Source: Vagococcus zengguangii
Lineage (GTDB): Bacteria; Bacillota; Bacilli; Lactobacillales; Vagococcaceae
Assembly (NCBI RefSeq): GCF_005145005.1
Contig: NZ_CP039712.1
Coordinates: 2,079,001 to 2,143,000 of the forward strand
DNA length: 64,000 bases
Direction of reading: 5' to 3'
Shown here: positions 8,232 to 16,112 of the stretch, in pieces
Layout of the letters: every line of letters begins with the position of its first letter
Position numbering within the stretch: the first letter of the stretch is position 1
The notes under the pieces: generated by a model
The model's input: the letters and a program-made list of their open reading frames with translations, nothing else
Told to the model about the DNA's origin: nothing
Databases searched by the model: none
Program-made: the position numbers and the translations under genes

Positions 8232-9172
8232 TAACTAGCACTCCCTTCTGTCACACGAATACGTGGATCCACAATACCGTAAAGTAAATCAACTAATAAA
8301 ATGACGAAAATCAACATACCTGAATACAAAATCGTTACTGCCATAATCGTTGGATAGTCATTGGTTGTAATAGATTTAACAAATTGCTCCCCGATACCAG
8401 GAATCGCAAATATATTTTCAACAACTAATGAACCGGTCATCAAGCCAACCGCTAATGGTCCTAATAACGTTAATAATGGAATCAAGCTGTTACGCAAGCC
8501 ATGTTTTAATGCAATTTGCCAACGGCTCAAGCCTTTAGATCGTGCCAATTCTACATAATCACTATGTAAAACTTCCACCATCTCCGTTCTAATAAAACGC
8601 GCCGAATCTGCCAATGGTGACATCGCTAAAGCAATCGTCGGTAAAATGGTATAAGCAAATCCTTGCCATTTCGCAATGGGTAAAACTTGTAATTTTACAG
8701 CGAAGATATATTGTAATAACACCGCAAATACGAAGTTAGGAATTGAACGACCTAAAATCGCTATCAACGTTGAACCTGTATCAGCCCAAGAGTTTTGTCT
8801 CATTGCAGCAATCATGCCTAAAATCGTCCCAACAAATGTTCCGACAATAATTGCTTGTAATCCTAATTGTAGTGATGGCCCAATTCTGCCTGCTAACAAT
8901 TTAGCTACCGGTTGATTTTTAAATTGGAATGAAATCCCAAAATCACCTTGCAACAAATTCTTTAAATAAATACCATATTGAACGATAGTTGGTTTGTCTA
9001 AACCGACCTGTTTATTTAACATGGCAATGGTTTCCGGTGATAAACGCTCCGCATTGGTATAAGGTGTTCCCGGTAACAATTTCATCAGGAAAAATGTCAC
9101 GGTTGCAATCAACCATAAAGTAATTAATCCGAAGAAGACACGTTGTAAAAAATACTTAATAAAACTATTCAC
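8231..9172 (-). CDS. oppB: Oligopeptide ABC transporter permease OppB
   Basis: A 313-residue permease with six membrane helices, the first at residues 9-31, and the EAA loop ARSKGLSRWQIALKHGLRNSL near residue 205. The conserved N-terminal TFFLMKLLPGTP region is typical of OppB/DppB. The start is a GTG at 9172 with GGGGG eight bases upstream. It opens the oppBCDF operon. It is divergent from the DUF3899 gene, and the two promoters must share the roughly 80-base gap. Confidence 0.95.
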   Translation of the reverse strand: MNSFIKYFLQRVFFGLITLWLIATVTFFLMKLLPGTPYTNAERLSPETIAMLNKQVGLDKPTIVQYGIYLKNLLQGDFGISFQFKNQPVAKLLAGRIGPSLQLGLQAIIVGTFVGTILGMIAAMRQNSWADTGSTLIAILGRSIPNFVFAVLLQYIFAVKLQVLPIAKWQGFAYTILPTIALAMSPLADSARFIRTEMVEVLHSDYVELARSKGLSRWQIALKHGLRNSLIPLLTLLGPLAVGLMTGSLVVENIFAIPGIGEQFVKSITTNDYPTIMAVTILYSGMLIFVILLVDLLYGIVDPRIRVTEGSAS

Positions 9173-9192
9173 TTTCTGTTCCCCCTATTCTT

Positions 9193-9221
9193 TTGACAAC
9201 TTCGCTTTTTTTCGATACATT
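9193..9221 (+). promoter_or_regulatory. Sigma-A promoter of the DUF3899 gene
   Basis: TTGACA at 9193-9198, a 17-base spacer, and TACATT at 9216-9221. Transcription would begin near 9228, which excludes a coding start at 9193 and supports the ATG at 9253. Confidence 0.75.
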
Positions 9222-9252
9222 TAGTAAAAAACTTGTTAGGAGTTTACGTGGT

Positions 9253-9594
9253 ATGAAAACAAAGCACACTTCTTATATTTTCTCTTTATTTCTTTTTTTA
9301 TTAACACTCATTGTGTTACTGGTTAGAAACAACTTGACCGTCATCAACCTATCTAACACGCTATTCATGGTCGCACTACCTTTTATCATCATCGGGGCGC
9401 TACTATGGGTTTTTGCTTCTGGCTTTTTCGATAACTTTCAACGCTCCATTCGCGAAAGTACAAAACGAAAAGATAAAAAGCAAACTCCGTACATGGCGTT
9501 GTCTGAAGTCGGCATGGGTGCCTATTCATTTTGGTTTAAAATCGGTCTACCTTTATTAATTTTGTCACTGCTTTTATTGATTCCTTCTTTTTAA
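9253..9594 (+). CDS. DUF3899-type small membrane protein
   Basis: A protein of about 113 residues with two hydrophobic segments near the N-terminus (roughly residues 8-24 and 30-53), a basic soluble stretch rich in K/R, and a C-terminal hydrophobic helix. The length and layout fit DUF3899 proteins of Lactobacillales; the function is unknown. The longer frame from 9193 is rejected because a consensus promoter occupies that site. AGGAG stands about ten bases before the chosen ATG. It lies on the opposite strand between oppA and oppBCDF, so it splits the peptide-uptake locus into two transcripts. A link with peptide uptake is only suggested by position. Confidence 0.75.
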   Translation: MKTKHTSYIFSLFLFLLTLIVLLVRNNLTVINLSNTLFMVALPFIIIGALLWVFASGFFDNFQRSIRESTKRKDKKQTPYMALSEVGMGAYSFWFKIGLPLLILSLLLLIPSF

Positions 9595-9614
9595 ACTAAA
9601 CTTTTTAATACAAC

Positions 9615-9646
9615 AAAGGGTGTGACTTGAGTCTGTCACACCCTTT
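9615..9646. terminator. Bidirectional terminator between DUF3899 gene and oppA
   Basis: AAAGGGTGTGAC / GTCACACCCTTT perfect 12-bp stem with T-rich flanks on both strands, between converging genes. Confidence 0.9.
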
Positions 9647-9694
9647 TTGTTTTGTTATAACCAACTTCCAACTTTTTCCACTATGATTAAGGGC

Positions 9695-11362
9695 TTATTC
9701 TTCAACGTATGTCCACTTGTAATCCCATGAAGCGCCGGCAGCGTGGTGAACGATACCTTTCACGCTAGGATTAATTAAGTGACCTTCTGCTCTTTGGTAA
9801 ACTGGGACTACACCCATGTCATCCGCTAAGATTTGTGACGCTTCTAGCATATCTTGCCAACGAGCTGCTGGATCAGCTGCATTCGTTGTAGATGAAGCTT
9901 TCACTGCTTTGTCATACGCTTCATTGCTCCAACCACCACGGTTATAAGAGTTCCCTGTTACGAATAAATCAGTGAAACTACTTGGATCTGAGTAATCAGC
10001 TCCCCAACCACCTAATACCACATCAAAGTCACCTGATGATGAACGATCTAGACGAACTGAGAACGGTACTGGTGTAGGTGTTACTTTCACACCATCTAAT
10101 GTTTCTTGGACAACGTTTTGAATATATTCAATTACTTTCTTAGTTGAATCGTCATCAGAAGCCATCAATTCAAACTCTAATTTATCAATCCCTAACTCGC
10201 TCTTAGCTTTTTCCCAATACTCTTTAGCTTTTGCTTCGTCATAAGAAACTTGTGCGCCGGCTTCTTTTGCGAAGTCTTCGTTAGTATCTGGATTAGAAGC
10301 CATATCAGCTGGGATGATACCCGTTGAAGCAACTGAGCCATCACCTAATACGTTATTAACTAAGGCATCACGGTCGATAGCGTAAGAGATTGCTTTACGT
10401 AAGTTCACGTTGTTAAACGGTGAATCTTTCTCACGTTGGTTAAATTCTAAGTAGCTTGTACGCGCTTCGCTCATTGATTGGTAAGCTTCGTCGTTAGCGT
10501 TTTGTTGTGCTAACTCACCACTTAAGATAACGTCATCTGCTTGACCATCTTTAAATAAGTTAAGTGAAGTAGAAGATTCTTTTACTACGCTGACTTTGAT
10601 TTCGTCCAGTTTAACTGTATCAGCATCCCAGTACTCAGGATTTTTTTCGTATTCCCACTCAGTATCAGTTCCTGGTCCATCGAATTCAGCTAACGTAAAT
10701 GGTCCGTTGTAAACAGCTGAATCGCTATTAGACGCGTATTTGTCGCCATATTCTTCAACCACTTTTTGATTTTGTGGGAAGAATGAAGGGAATGCTAATA
10801 AGAAATCGAAGTAAGGTGTTGCTTTTGTTAATGTGATTTCTAATTCGTAATCACCATTGGCTTTAATTCCTAATTCTGAAGGATCTTTGTCGCCGGCTGT
10901 GATTTCAGCTGCGTTTTTAATTGGCTCATATAAGTAAGCATATTCTGAAGCTGTTTCAGGTTTAACTGTACGTTGCCATGCAAACACATAATCTGCAGCA
11001 GTTACAGGGTCACCATTTGACCATTTAGCATCTTCTCTTAATTTAATCTTGTATGTTAAACCATCTTCACTAACTTCAGCCATTTCCGCTGCGCCAGCTG
11101 GTTGTGGTTTACTATTTTCGTCTAAACGATAAAGTCCTTCATAAATATTGTTTAATGCCGTGAAACTGATAGTGTCAGTTGCTACTGATAAGTCAGCAGA
11201 TGGCATTTCTTGAGGTACGACTAAATTAAAGACTTGCGCAGCATCTCCACTTGCTGAGCCAGATGTTGCCGTACTATCGTCTGCTTTATCTTCTCCTCCA
11301 TAACAACCTGTTAAAACCAAACCACAAAGGGCTAATGTACCGTACAATGTTCGTTTTTTCAT
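9695..11362 (-). CDS. oppA: Oligopeptide-binding lipoprotein OppA
   Basis: A 555-residue family-5 solute-binding protein. The N-terminus is a lipoprotein signal with lipobox LTGC (Cys about residue 20), so the mature protein is anchored on the outer face of the membrane. The body shows the typical SBP_bac_5 run: a region starting FNLVVPQEMPSADLS, YKIKLREDAKWSNGDPVTAADYVFAWQR near residue 120, and RKAISYAIDRDALV near 325. It presents peptides to OppBC. It is transcribed alone from a promoter with TTGCTT at 11440-11445 and TAATAT at 11417-11422. A CodY-like box lies further upstream. Confidence 0.95.
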   Translation of the reverse strand: MKKRTLYGTLALCGLVLTGCYGGEDKADDSTATSGSASGDAAQVFNLVVPQEMPSADLSVATDTISFTALNNIYEGLYRLDENSKPQPAGAAEMAEVSEDGLTYKIKLREDAKWSNGDPVTAADYVFAWQRTVKPETASEYAYLYEPIKNAAEITAGDKDPSELGIKANGDYELEITLTKATPYFDFLLAFPSFFPQNQKVVEEYGDKYASNSDSAVYNGPFTLAEFDGPGTDTEWEYEKNPEYWDADTVKLDEIKVSVVKESSTSLNLFKDGQADDVILSGELAQQNANDEAYQSMSEARTSYLEFNQREKDSPFNNVNLRKAISYAIDRDALVNNVLGDGSVASTGIIPADMASNPDTNEDFAKEAGAQVSYDEAKAKEYWEKAKSELGIDKLEFELMASDDDSTKKVIEYIQNVVQETLDGVKVTPTPVPFSVRLDRSSSGDFDVVLGGWGADYSDPSSFTDLFVTGNSYNRGGWSNEAYDKAVKASSTTNAADPAARWQDMLEASQILADDMGVVPVYQRAEGHLINPSVKGIVHHAAGASWDYKWTYVEE

Positions 11363-11416
11363 ATAAAATTCCCCCTAACATCTCGTAAAAAATGTGTTTT
11401 TATTAAGTTAAAGATA

Positions 11417-11445
11417 ATATTAATACCTTTTTAATCTAAAAGCAA
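11417..11445 (-). promoter_or_regulatory. Promoter of oppA with GATTAAAA repeats
   Basis: On the minus strand TTGCTT (11440-11445), 17 bases, and TAATAT (11417-11422). Four copies of GATTAAAA occur within 11427-11480 around and upstream of the -35 element. The sites are read by eye. Confidence 0.55.
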
Positions 11446-11477
11446 CACTTTTTTAATCTTTTTTTAATCTTTTAATC

Positions 11478-11492
11478 AAATTACAGAAAATT
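11478..11492. promoter_or_regulatory. CodY-type box upstream of oppA
   Basis: AAATTACAGAAAATT matches the CodY consensus AATTTTCWGAAAATT at 13 of 15 positions. It lies about 115-130 bases before the oppA start. CodY control of peptide uptake by branched-chain amino acids and GTP is established in related Lactobacillales. Binding here is inferred. Confidence 0.5.
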
Positions 11493-11651
11493 TTCATCCG
11501 TTAAACAAGAAGGGAAACCTTATGAATACAATACATATTCGGTTATTCCGTTAATTATTTCTAATAAAAAATTTTTCAGACAGATTATAAAATTAAATTA
11601 AAATGAGAACATTTTTAATTTTTAATCATCTAGCAAAAGCCGAACAAAAAA

Positions 11652-11675
11652 AGAGCACCTATAAAAAGGCACTCT
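11652..11675 (-). terminator. Terminator after the purine permease gene
   Basis: On the minus strand AGAGTGCC pairs (with two G-U pairs) with GGTGCTCT, followed by TTTTTTTG. The remaining 11363-11699 interval is AT-rich and holds only the oppA control region. Confidence 0.7.
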
Positions 11676-11699
11676 TATCTAACTTATTAAACAAGCTCT

Positions 11700-13043
11700 T
11701 TAACTTCTCACAATTTTTTCTTTAGGAATCAATTTATTCATCACTACTGCCACAATCGCGCTTAAGGCAATCGGTGAATCTAATAAATATTGAATAAATT
11801 GTGGCGCACTTTGTTTTACTTCAGCTGGCATGAATAACAAGCCAATTGCCACGATTAACGGCACCCCAATAATATATAATTCACGCTCAGTAAATTCTTC
11901 ATTCTTAATCACGCGGAAACCACTTAACATAATGATCACACAGACTACCGCAAACACACCACCGATGACTGAAGAGGGAATCGCATGGATTAAAGCGGAT
12001 AACTTACCGACGAATGAGAATAGAATGAACCATACTGACGCCATTACGAAGACTTTTTTACTCGCCACTCCGGTAATCGAAATAATACCAGCGTTGGTTG
12101 AGTAACCCGTCACAGGGGTTGTTCCTACTAAAGCAGCTAACAAGCAGCCTATTCCTTCACCGATAACCCCATTGTTAATTTGTTCGTCACTCACGTCTTC
12201 ACCCGTCACCGCGCTCACTGCGTACCACGTACCCGTTGTTTCAGCCAATAGGACCATATAAATAATTAACATCGTCAAAATCGCCGACACATCAAACGTT
12301 AAACCGTAATCAAAGAAAGCTAATTTCGGCATACTTAACCATGACGCTTCCGCAACCGGAGAAAAATCTAATCCTCCCATGAATGATGCCGCTAATGATC
12401 CGATAGCCAAGGCAATAATGACCGAACTAATACGAAAAACTTTACCCAAATTAGTAAAATACTCACCCAACATTGAAAATAAAATCAGCGTAGCCGCCGT
12501 AATGGTTGCTAATAAAATATTTTGATTAATTGATAATGCCTCACTTGCGACATAAATATTACTATTGAAAGCTGATGGTAACAAGGTCAATCCAACTATC
12601 ATGATAATCGTCCCACTTACTATAGTAGGAATATAATGGCGGACAATATGTTTATAAATACCGGTGAATCCTAATAAGGTAATCGCTAAGGCACCCGCAA
12701 TACTTGAACCTAAGACCGACGCCATCCCACCAGAACCTAAATAAATCCCGACAATTGCCCCAATCGGCACAAACGATGGGCCCTGACAGACTGGCAACTT
12801 CAAGAAGAATAGCACTTGAATTAAAGAAGCAATCCCTGCCCCTAAGAAGGTTGATTGAATTAAACTAGCCGCATCCGGTGATGACATACCAATTGCTGTT
12901 GCAATGATAAATGGTGGCACGTAAACATCCATTGCCAATACATGCTGTAATCCTAAAATTAATGATTGACCAAATGAAATATCATCATTAACACCGACTG
13001 TTAAACCTTTTTTAGCTACTTGCTGCTCTAATTGTGCTTCCAC
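11700..13043 (-). CDS. NCS2 family nucleobase permease (xanthine/uracil/guanine type)
   Basis: A nucleobase:cation symporter-2 of about 447 residues with 12-14 membrane helices. It carries the family-typical GQSLILGLQHVLAMDVYVPPFI at the N-terminus, CQGPSFVPIGAIVGIY in the first scaffold helices and a TPVTGYSTNAGIISITGVASK motif near residue 310. It imports a purine or pyrimidine base with H+ or Na+. Because the guanine deaminase gene precedes it in the same operon, guanine or xanthine is the likely substrate. The start is probably the GTG at 13043, with AGGAGG ten bases ahead. The longer frame from 13094 would overlap guaD and lacks a ribosome site. Confidence 0.88.
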   Translation of the reverse strand: MEAQLEQQVAKKGLTVGVNDDISFGQSLILGLQHVLAMDVYVPPFIIATAIGMSSPDAASLIQSTFLGAGIASLIQVLFFLKLPVCQGPSFVPIGAIVGIYLGSGGMASVLGSSIAGALAITLLGFTGIYKHIVRHYIPTIVSGTIIMIVGLTLLPSAFNSNIYVASEALSINQNILLATITAATLILFSMLGEYFTNLGKVFRISSVIIALAIGSLAASFMGGLDFSPVAEASWLSMPKLAFFDYGLTFDVSAILTMLIIYMVLLAETTGTWYAVSAVTGEDVSDEQINNGVIGEGIGCLLAALVGTTPVTGYSTNAGIISITGVASKKVFVMASVWFILFSFVGKLSALIHAIPSSVIGGVFAVVCVIIMLSGFRVIKNEEFTERELYIIGVPLIVAIGLLFMPAEVKQSAPQFIQYLLDSPIALSAIVAVVMNKLIPKEKIVRS

Positions 13044-13057
13044 GTTGATAATTCCTC

Positions 13058-14413
13058 CTATGATTGATGGTGTACAAGTTGTCCTTGCACCCATACTTGT
13101 TTAATGTTTTCAGGTGTTGCCAAATATAATAACTTTTGTAATTGCGCTTCTGGTTCATTAAAAACACCATAACCGGTAATTTGATTCGCTTGTGCGTTCA
13201 TATCTAAAACTTGTGCATCAAAAATATAACCTGGCGCTAAAACACCAATTGGTAAACTTAGCGCTTCACCACCACCTTGTGTTGCTAACGAGAACGCCTC
13301 TACTACTGAAATACGCGAAGAAGCCACTCCACGAATCGGTTGTGGTAACGTTACATCCACACCGTCTTCTAACATGCGCGAAGAAATCACCGCCTGTTTA
13401 ATGTTGTCCCATAAACTTGGTGAGAAGCCGCCAGAAATATCCGTTCCCAGTCCCATTTCAACACCTTGTGCTTTCAAACGTTTGACCGGTAAGGCCCCAT
13501 TCGCAAAATAAGCATTAGAAATCGGACAATGAGCCACTGCGGTTCCTGTTTCGATAAAAATATCGCCGTCGTGCTCATCAATAAAGTTGCAATGGGCCAT
13601 CACTGACTTATCGGTCAACAAGCCAAAATCTCTTAAAACTTCCGTATCACGCTTACCAAAGCGCTCAATCACGTGATCATGCGCCCATTGGCCTTCACTA
13701 CAATGTGATTGAACATGAACATCATATTGACGCGCTAGTTCACCAAGTCCTGCTAAACTTTCATCAGTACAGCTCGGTACAAAACGTGGGGTAATAACTG
13801 GATAAACACCTTGAGGCACATGCTCTGCCATCTTTTGTACTTCACGAATAAAGGTCTCCGTATCAGCTAAGGCGCTTGCCGCTGAATCATCACGATAGTA
13901 ACTAGGTGTCATCTCGGGATGATCCATCACGACTTTCCCCACTAAACCGCGCTGACCTTTTTCGCCACATATCTTAGCTAATGCTAAACTTGCTTCTAAA
14001 TGTGCCGTCGCAAAATATAAAACCGTTGTGGTCCCTCGTGCTAATAAATGATCAACCAAATCTTGATAGACTGTTTCAGCAAATGTCACATCACCATATT
14101 TCGCTTCTAGCGGAAACGTACATTCATCTAACCAATGATTCAACGGCTCATCTAAGGCAACGCCTGCCTGTGGCCATTGCGGTGCATGAACATGTAAGTC
14201 AACAAAACCTGGTAAGAAATATTGACCTTTTCCTAAACATAAAAAGTTATCACTCTCTTGCGCCTCAGCTAAAGTTGCTTGATACTCAGCATCGGTCGGT
14301 TGATAAACCGCTTGAATTTCACCTGTTTCATTCACGACGATTAATGCGTCTTCAATATAAACTAATTCACCATGAGTTGGTGTATGAAAAATTGATCCCT
14401 TAAAGTATTTCAC
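13058..14413 (-). CDS. guaD: Guanine deaminase
   Basis: A 451-residue amidohydrolase that converts guanine to xanthine and ammonia. The guanine-deaminase pattern is clear: PGFVDLHVHAPQWPQAG with the metal-binding HxH (about residue 73), then VQSHCSEGQ (about 235), MAHCNFID (about 275), HCPISNAYFANG and the metal-binding Asp in LGTDISGG (about 325). The start is a GTG at 14413 preceded by AAGGGGG. The next gene is a nucleobase permease only 14 bases away, so the pair forms a purine-salvage operon. The promoter carries PurBox-like repeats. Confidence 0.95.
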   Translation of the reverse strand: MKYFKGSIFHTPTHGELVYIEDALIVVNETGEIQAVYQPTDAEYQATLAEAQESDNFLCLGKGQYFLPGFVDLHVHAPQWPQAGVALDEPLNHWLDECTFPLEAKYGDVTFAETVYQDLVDHLLARGTTTVLYFATAHLEASLALAKICGEKGQRGLVGKVVMDHPEMTPSYYRDDSAASALADTETFIREVQKMAEHVPQGVYPVITPRFVPSCTDESLAGLGELARQYDVHVQSHCSEGQWAHDHVIERFGKRDTEVLRDFGLLTDKSVMAHCNFIDEHDGDIFIETGTAVAHCPISNAYFANGALPVKRLKAQGVEMGLGTDISGGFSPSLWDNIKQAVISSRMLEDGVDVTLPQPIRGVASSRISVVEAFSLATQGGGEALSLPIGVLAPGYIFDAQVLDMNAQANQITGYGVFNEPEAQLQKLLYLATPENIKQVWVQGQLVHHQS

Positions 14414-14439
14414 GTGGCTACCCCCTTCATCTTATCTTC

Positions 14440-14468
14440 ATTATATTTATAATTTGTCTATAAAACAA
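14440..14468 (-). promoter_or_regulatory. Promoter of the guaD-permease operon
   Basis: TTGTTT at 14463-14468, 17 bases, TATAAT at 14440-14445 on the minus strand, about 27 bases before the guaD start. Confidence 0.7.
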
Positions 14469-14476
14469 CTAAAAAT

Positions 14477-14511
14477 CGAATTTTAATAAATATTTTTATT
14501 TTAATGTTCGG
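14477..14511. promoter_or_regulatory. Paired PurBox-like PurR sites
   Basis: On the minus strand TAATCCGAACATTAA (around 14500-14514) fits the PurBox consensus AWWWCCGAACWWT. An inverted, weaker partner AAAATTCG lies 18 bases away (14477-14484). The spacing resembles the tandem inverted PurBoxes bound by PurR in Firmicutes. They sit just upstream of the -35 element. Confidence 0.6.
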
Positions 14512-14566
14512 ATTACAACTCTAAAAAACAGATATAGACATAATAAAACTAAGTAAAATACTATAT

Positions 14567-14615
14567 AAGCGAACAAAAACACTAAATCTACATGATTCAG
14601 TGTTTTTGTTCGCTT
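14567..14615. terminator. Long perfect hairpin, probable terminator of the lipoprotein gene
   Basis: AAGCGAACAAAAACACT and its exact complement form a 17-bp stem with a 15-base loop, five bases after the lipoprotein stop. No strong T run follows outside the stem. Confidence 0.6.
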
Positions 14616-14619
14616 ATGA

Positions 14620-15021
14620 TTATGGCCCTAGAATATTCCCATCAGAATCTTCTAGGCGATTATTTTCTATTTTTTTAAAAGAGAGAGTTTCTTCTTTATT
14701 TCCGTTTTTACCGGTAATTGTCAGTTCTTCGTCTGTATTTTTAATTTTGACATTTGTTAAAGTTGTTTTTTTATCAGTGATAGTATAACCAGCGGCAGTT
14801 TTTTCATTTTTCTCTTGATATTGACTTATCCAATACACTTCGTCTCGATCCAAATCAATGATGAGTTGGGCGGTATTTAGCGTCATGTATTGGCGTTCTT
14901 TCAACGAGTAGGCTAGATTTAGTTCTTTTTTCAAGTCAGCTTTACTCGTAGCATCTTGGGAACAGGCGGACAACAACATTACTAAGGTAAATATCGCTAG
15001 GAACTTAACTCTTTTTTTCAT
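14620..15021 (-). CDS. Small secreted lipoprotein of unknown function
   Basis: A protein of about 133 residues with a lipoprotein signal (KKRVKFLAIFTLVMLLSAC, lipobox LSAC, Cys about residue 20). A Ser/Asp/Lys-rich linker follows, then a soluble domain predicted to be mostly beta (alternating hydrophobic pattern in QLIIDLDRDEVYWISQYQ and TLTNVKIKNTDEELTITG). No family is recognised. The ATG at 15021 is chosen over the GTG just upstream because AAAGGA is nine bases away. It stands between the purine operon and rex and appears to be its own unit. Confidence 0.75.
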   Translation of the reverse strand: MKKRVKFLAIFTLVMLLSACSQDATSKADLKKELNLAYSLKERQYMTLNTAQLIIDLDRDEVYWISQYQEKNEKTAAGYTITDKKTTLTNVKIKNTDEELTITGKNGNKEETLSFKKIENNRLEDSDGNILGP

Positions 15022-15098
15022 CACATCACGTCCTTTATCGTGTTTTATCCATTATAATATATATCCATTAAAAAAACAGTTTTTACTCGAAACAAAAA

Positions 15099-15136
15099 TG
15101 CCCCTACCTGTTAAATGACTAAACAGATAGGGACAT
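15099..15136 (-). terminator. Terminator of rex
   Basis: On the minus strand TGTCCCTATCTGTT pairs with AACAGGTAGGGGCA across a loop and is followed by TTTTTG, seven bases after the rex stop. Confidence 0.85.
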
Positions 15137-15142
15137 TATCAA

Positions 15143-15793
15143 TTATTCTACTGATTCACCGTTGTCATTGTAATGATTCAAGAAGTAAATCAAGGTTTGT
15201 AATTCATTAGTTAGGTCAATACTTTGAACGTGCACATTTTCTGGTGCATTCAAACGTACTGGTGTGAAGTTCATGATACCGCGAATTCCTGCTTCAAATA
15301 ACTCATTCGCCACATCTTGAGCTTTATCAGAAGGAATCGTTAAAATCGCCACTTCAATTTGTTGTTGTTGAATTTGTTCTTTCATATCAGACATTGGGTA
15401 AACTGGGATACCATCAACGATACGACCCACAATATCTTCTTTGACATCAAAAGCAGCACTAATACGAATGTTGTTATTTTGGTGGAAGCCATATTTTAAT
15501 AAGGCACTCCCTAAATTACCAACCCCGATTAAGGCCACACTTGTTAAACGGTCTTCGGTTAACATGCGACCAAAAAATTCTAATAAACTTTCAACATCGT
15601 AGCCGTAACCACGTTTTCCTAATTCTCCAAAGTATGAAAAGTCACGACGAATAGTGGCACTATCTACTTTCACTGCTTCACTTAACTCAGTCGATGATAC
15701 TTTTGTTTTCCCCGAATCTAACAATACTTTTAAGTATCGGTAGTAAAGCGGTAAACGTTTCGCCGTCGCTCGAGGGATTAATTGATTCTTCAT
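15143..15793 (-). CDS. rex: Redox-sensing transcriptional repressor Rex
   Basis: A 216-residue Rex. The N-terminal winged helix (residues 5-75) includes [33 protein letters not shown], the conserved DNA-recognition region. The Rossmann domain begins [19 protein letters not shown] (about 85-103) and binds NADH/NAD+. A high NADH/NAD+ ratio releases Rex from fermentation and respiration promoters. It is a single-gene unit divergent from an ABC-F gene, an arrangement related to the ydiF-rex neighbourhood of Bacillus. Two TTTGTGAAG half-sites lie between them. Confidence 0.97.
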   Translation of the reverse strand: MKNQLIPRATAKRLPLYYRYLKVLLDSGKTKVSSTELSEAVKVDSATIRRDFSYFGELGKRGYGYDVESLLEFFGRMLTEDRLTSVALIGVGNLGSALLKYGFHQNNNIRISAAFDVKEDIVGRIVDGIPVYPMSDMKEQIQQQQIEVAILTIPSDKAQDVANELFEAGIRGIMNFTPVRLNAPENVHVQSIDLTNELQTLIYFLNHYNDNGESVE

Positions 15794-15949
15794 ATATTTT
15801 TTGTTCCTTTCTTATCTAAACAAGCCTTATTGCTCTCTTAATCACATAATTATAATACCAACATTTACTATAATAAGCCACTAATTGAGACTGAGATTGT
15901 TCATTTTTTAAGTGATTTTTCACATTAAAAGCTTTAATACTTATCATTT

Positions 15950-15988
15950 CTTCACAAACTAACTAACAAACCCTCTTTATTTGTGAAG
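15950..15988. repeat. Inverted repeat in the rex/ABC-F intergenic region
   Basis: CTTCACAAA at 15950-15958 and TTTGTGAAG at 15980-15988 form a perfect 9-bp inverted repeat. Each arm contains the Rex half-site TTGTGA, but neither forms a full Rex operator. The rest of 15794-16112 holds the divergent promoters. Confidence 0.4.
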
Positions 15989-16112
15989 TTTTTATAATAA
16001 ACACTCTATTAATAATGAACATTAATGTGTTCCTTCTCTTCTAAATTATTTTACTCTAATTCGCTTTGATTTTGTGATACACTGAGACTAACAGACTTAA
16101 AGGAGACACGTG

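Noticed and set aside
9193-9252. N-terminal extension of the DUF3899 gene
   Set aside because: A consensus sigma-A promoter occupies 9193-9221, and the transcript would start after the putative start codon.
15905-15935. AAGTGATTTTTCACATT as a Rex operator
   Set aside because: The two GTGA/TCAC halves are four bases apart instead of the usual six, so it does not fit the known operator.
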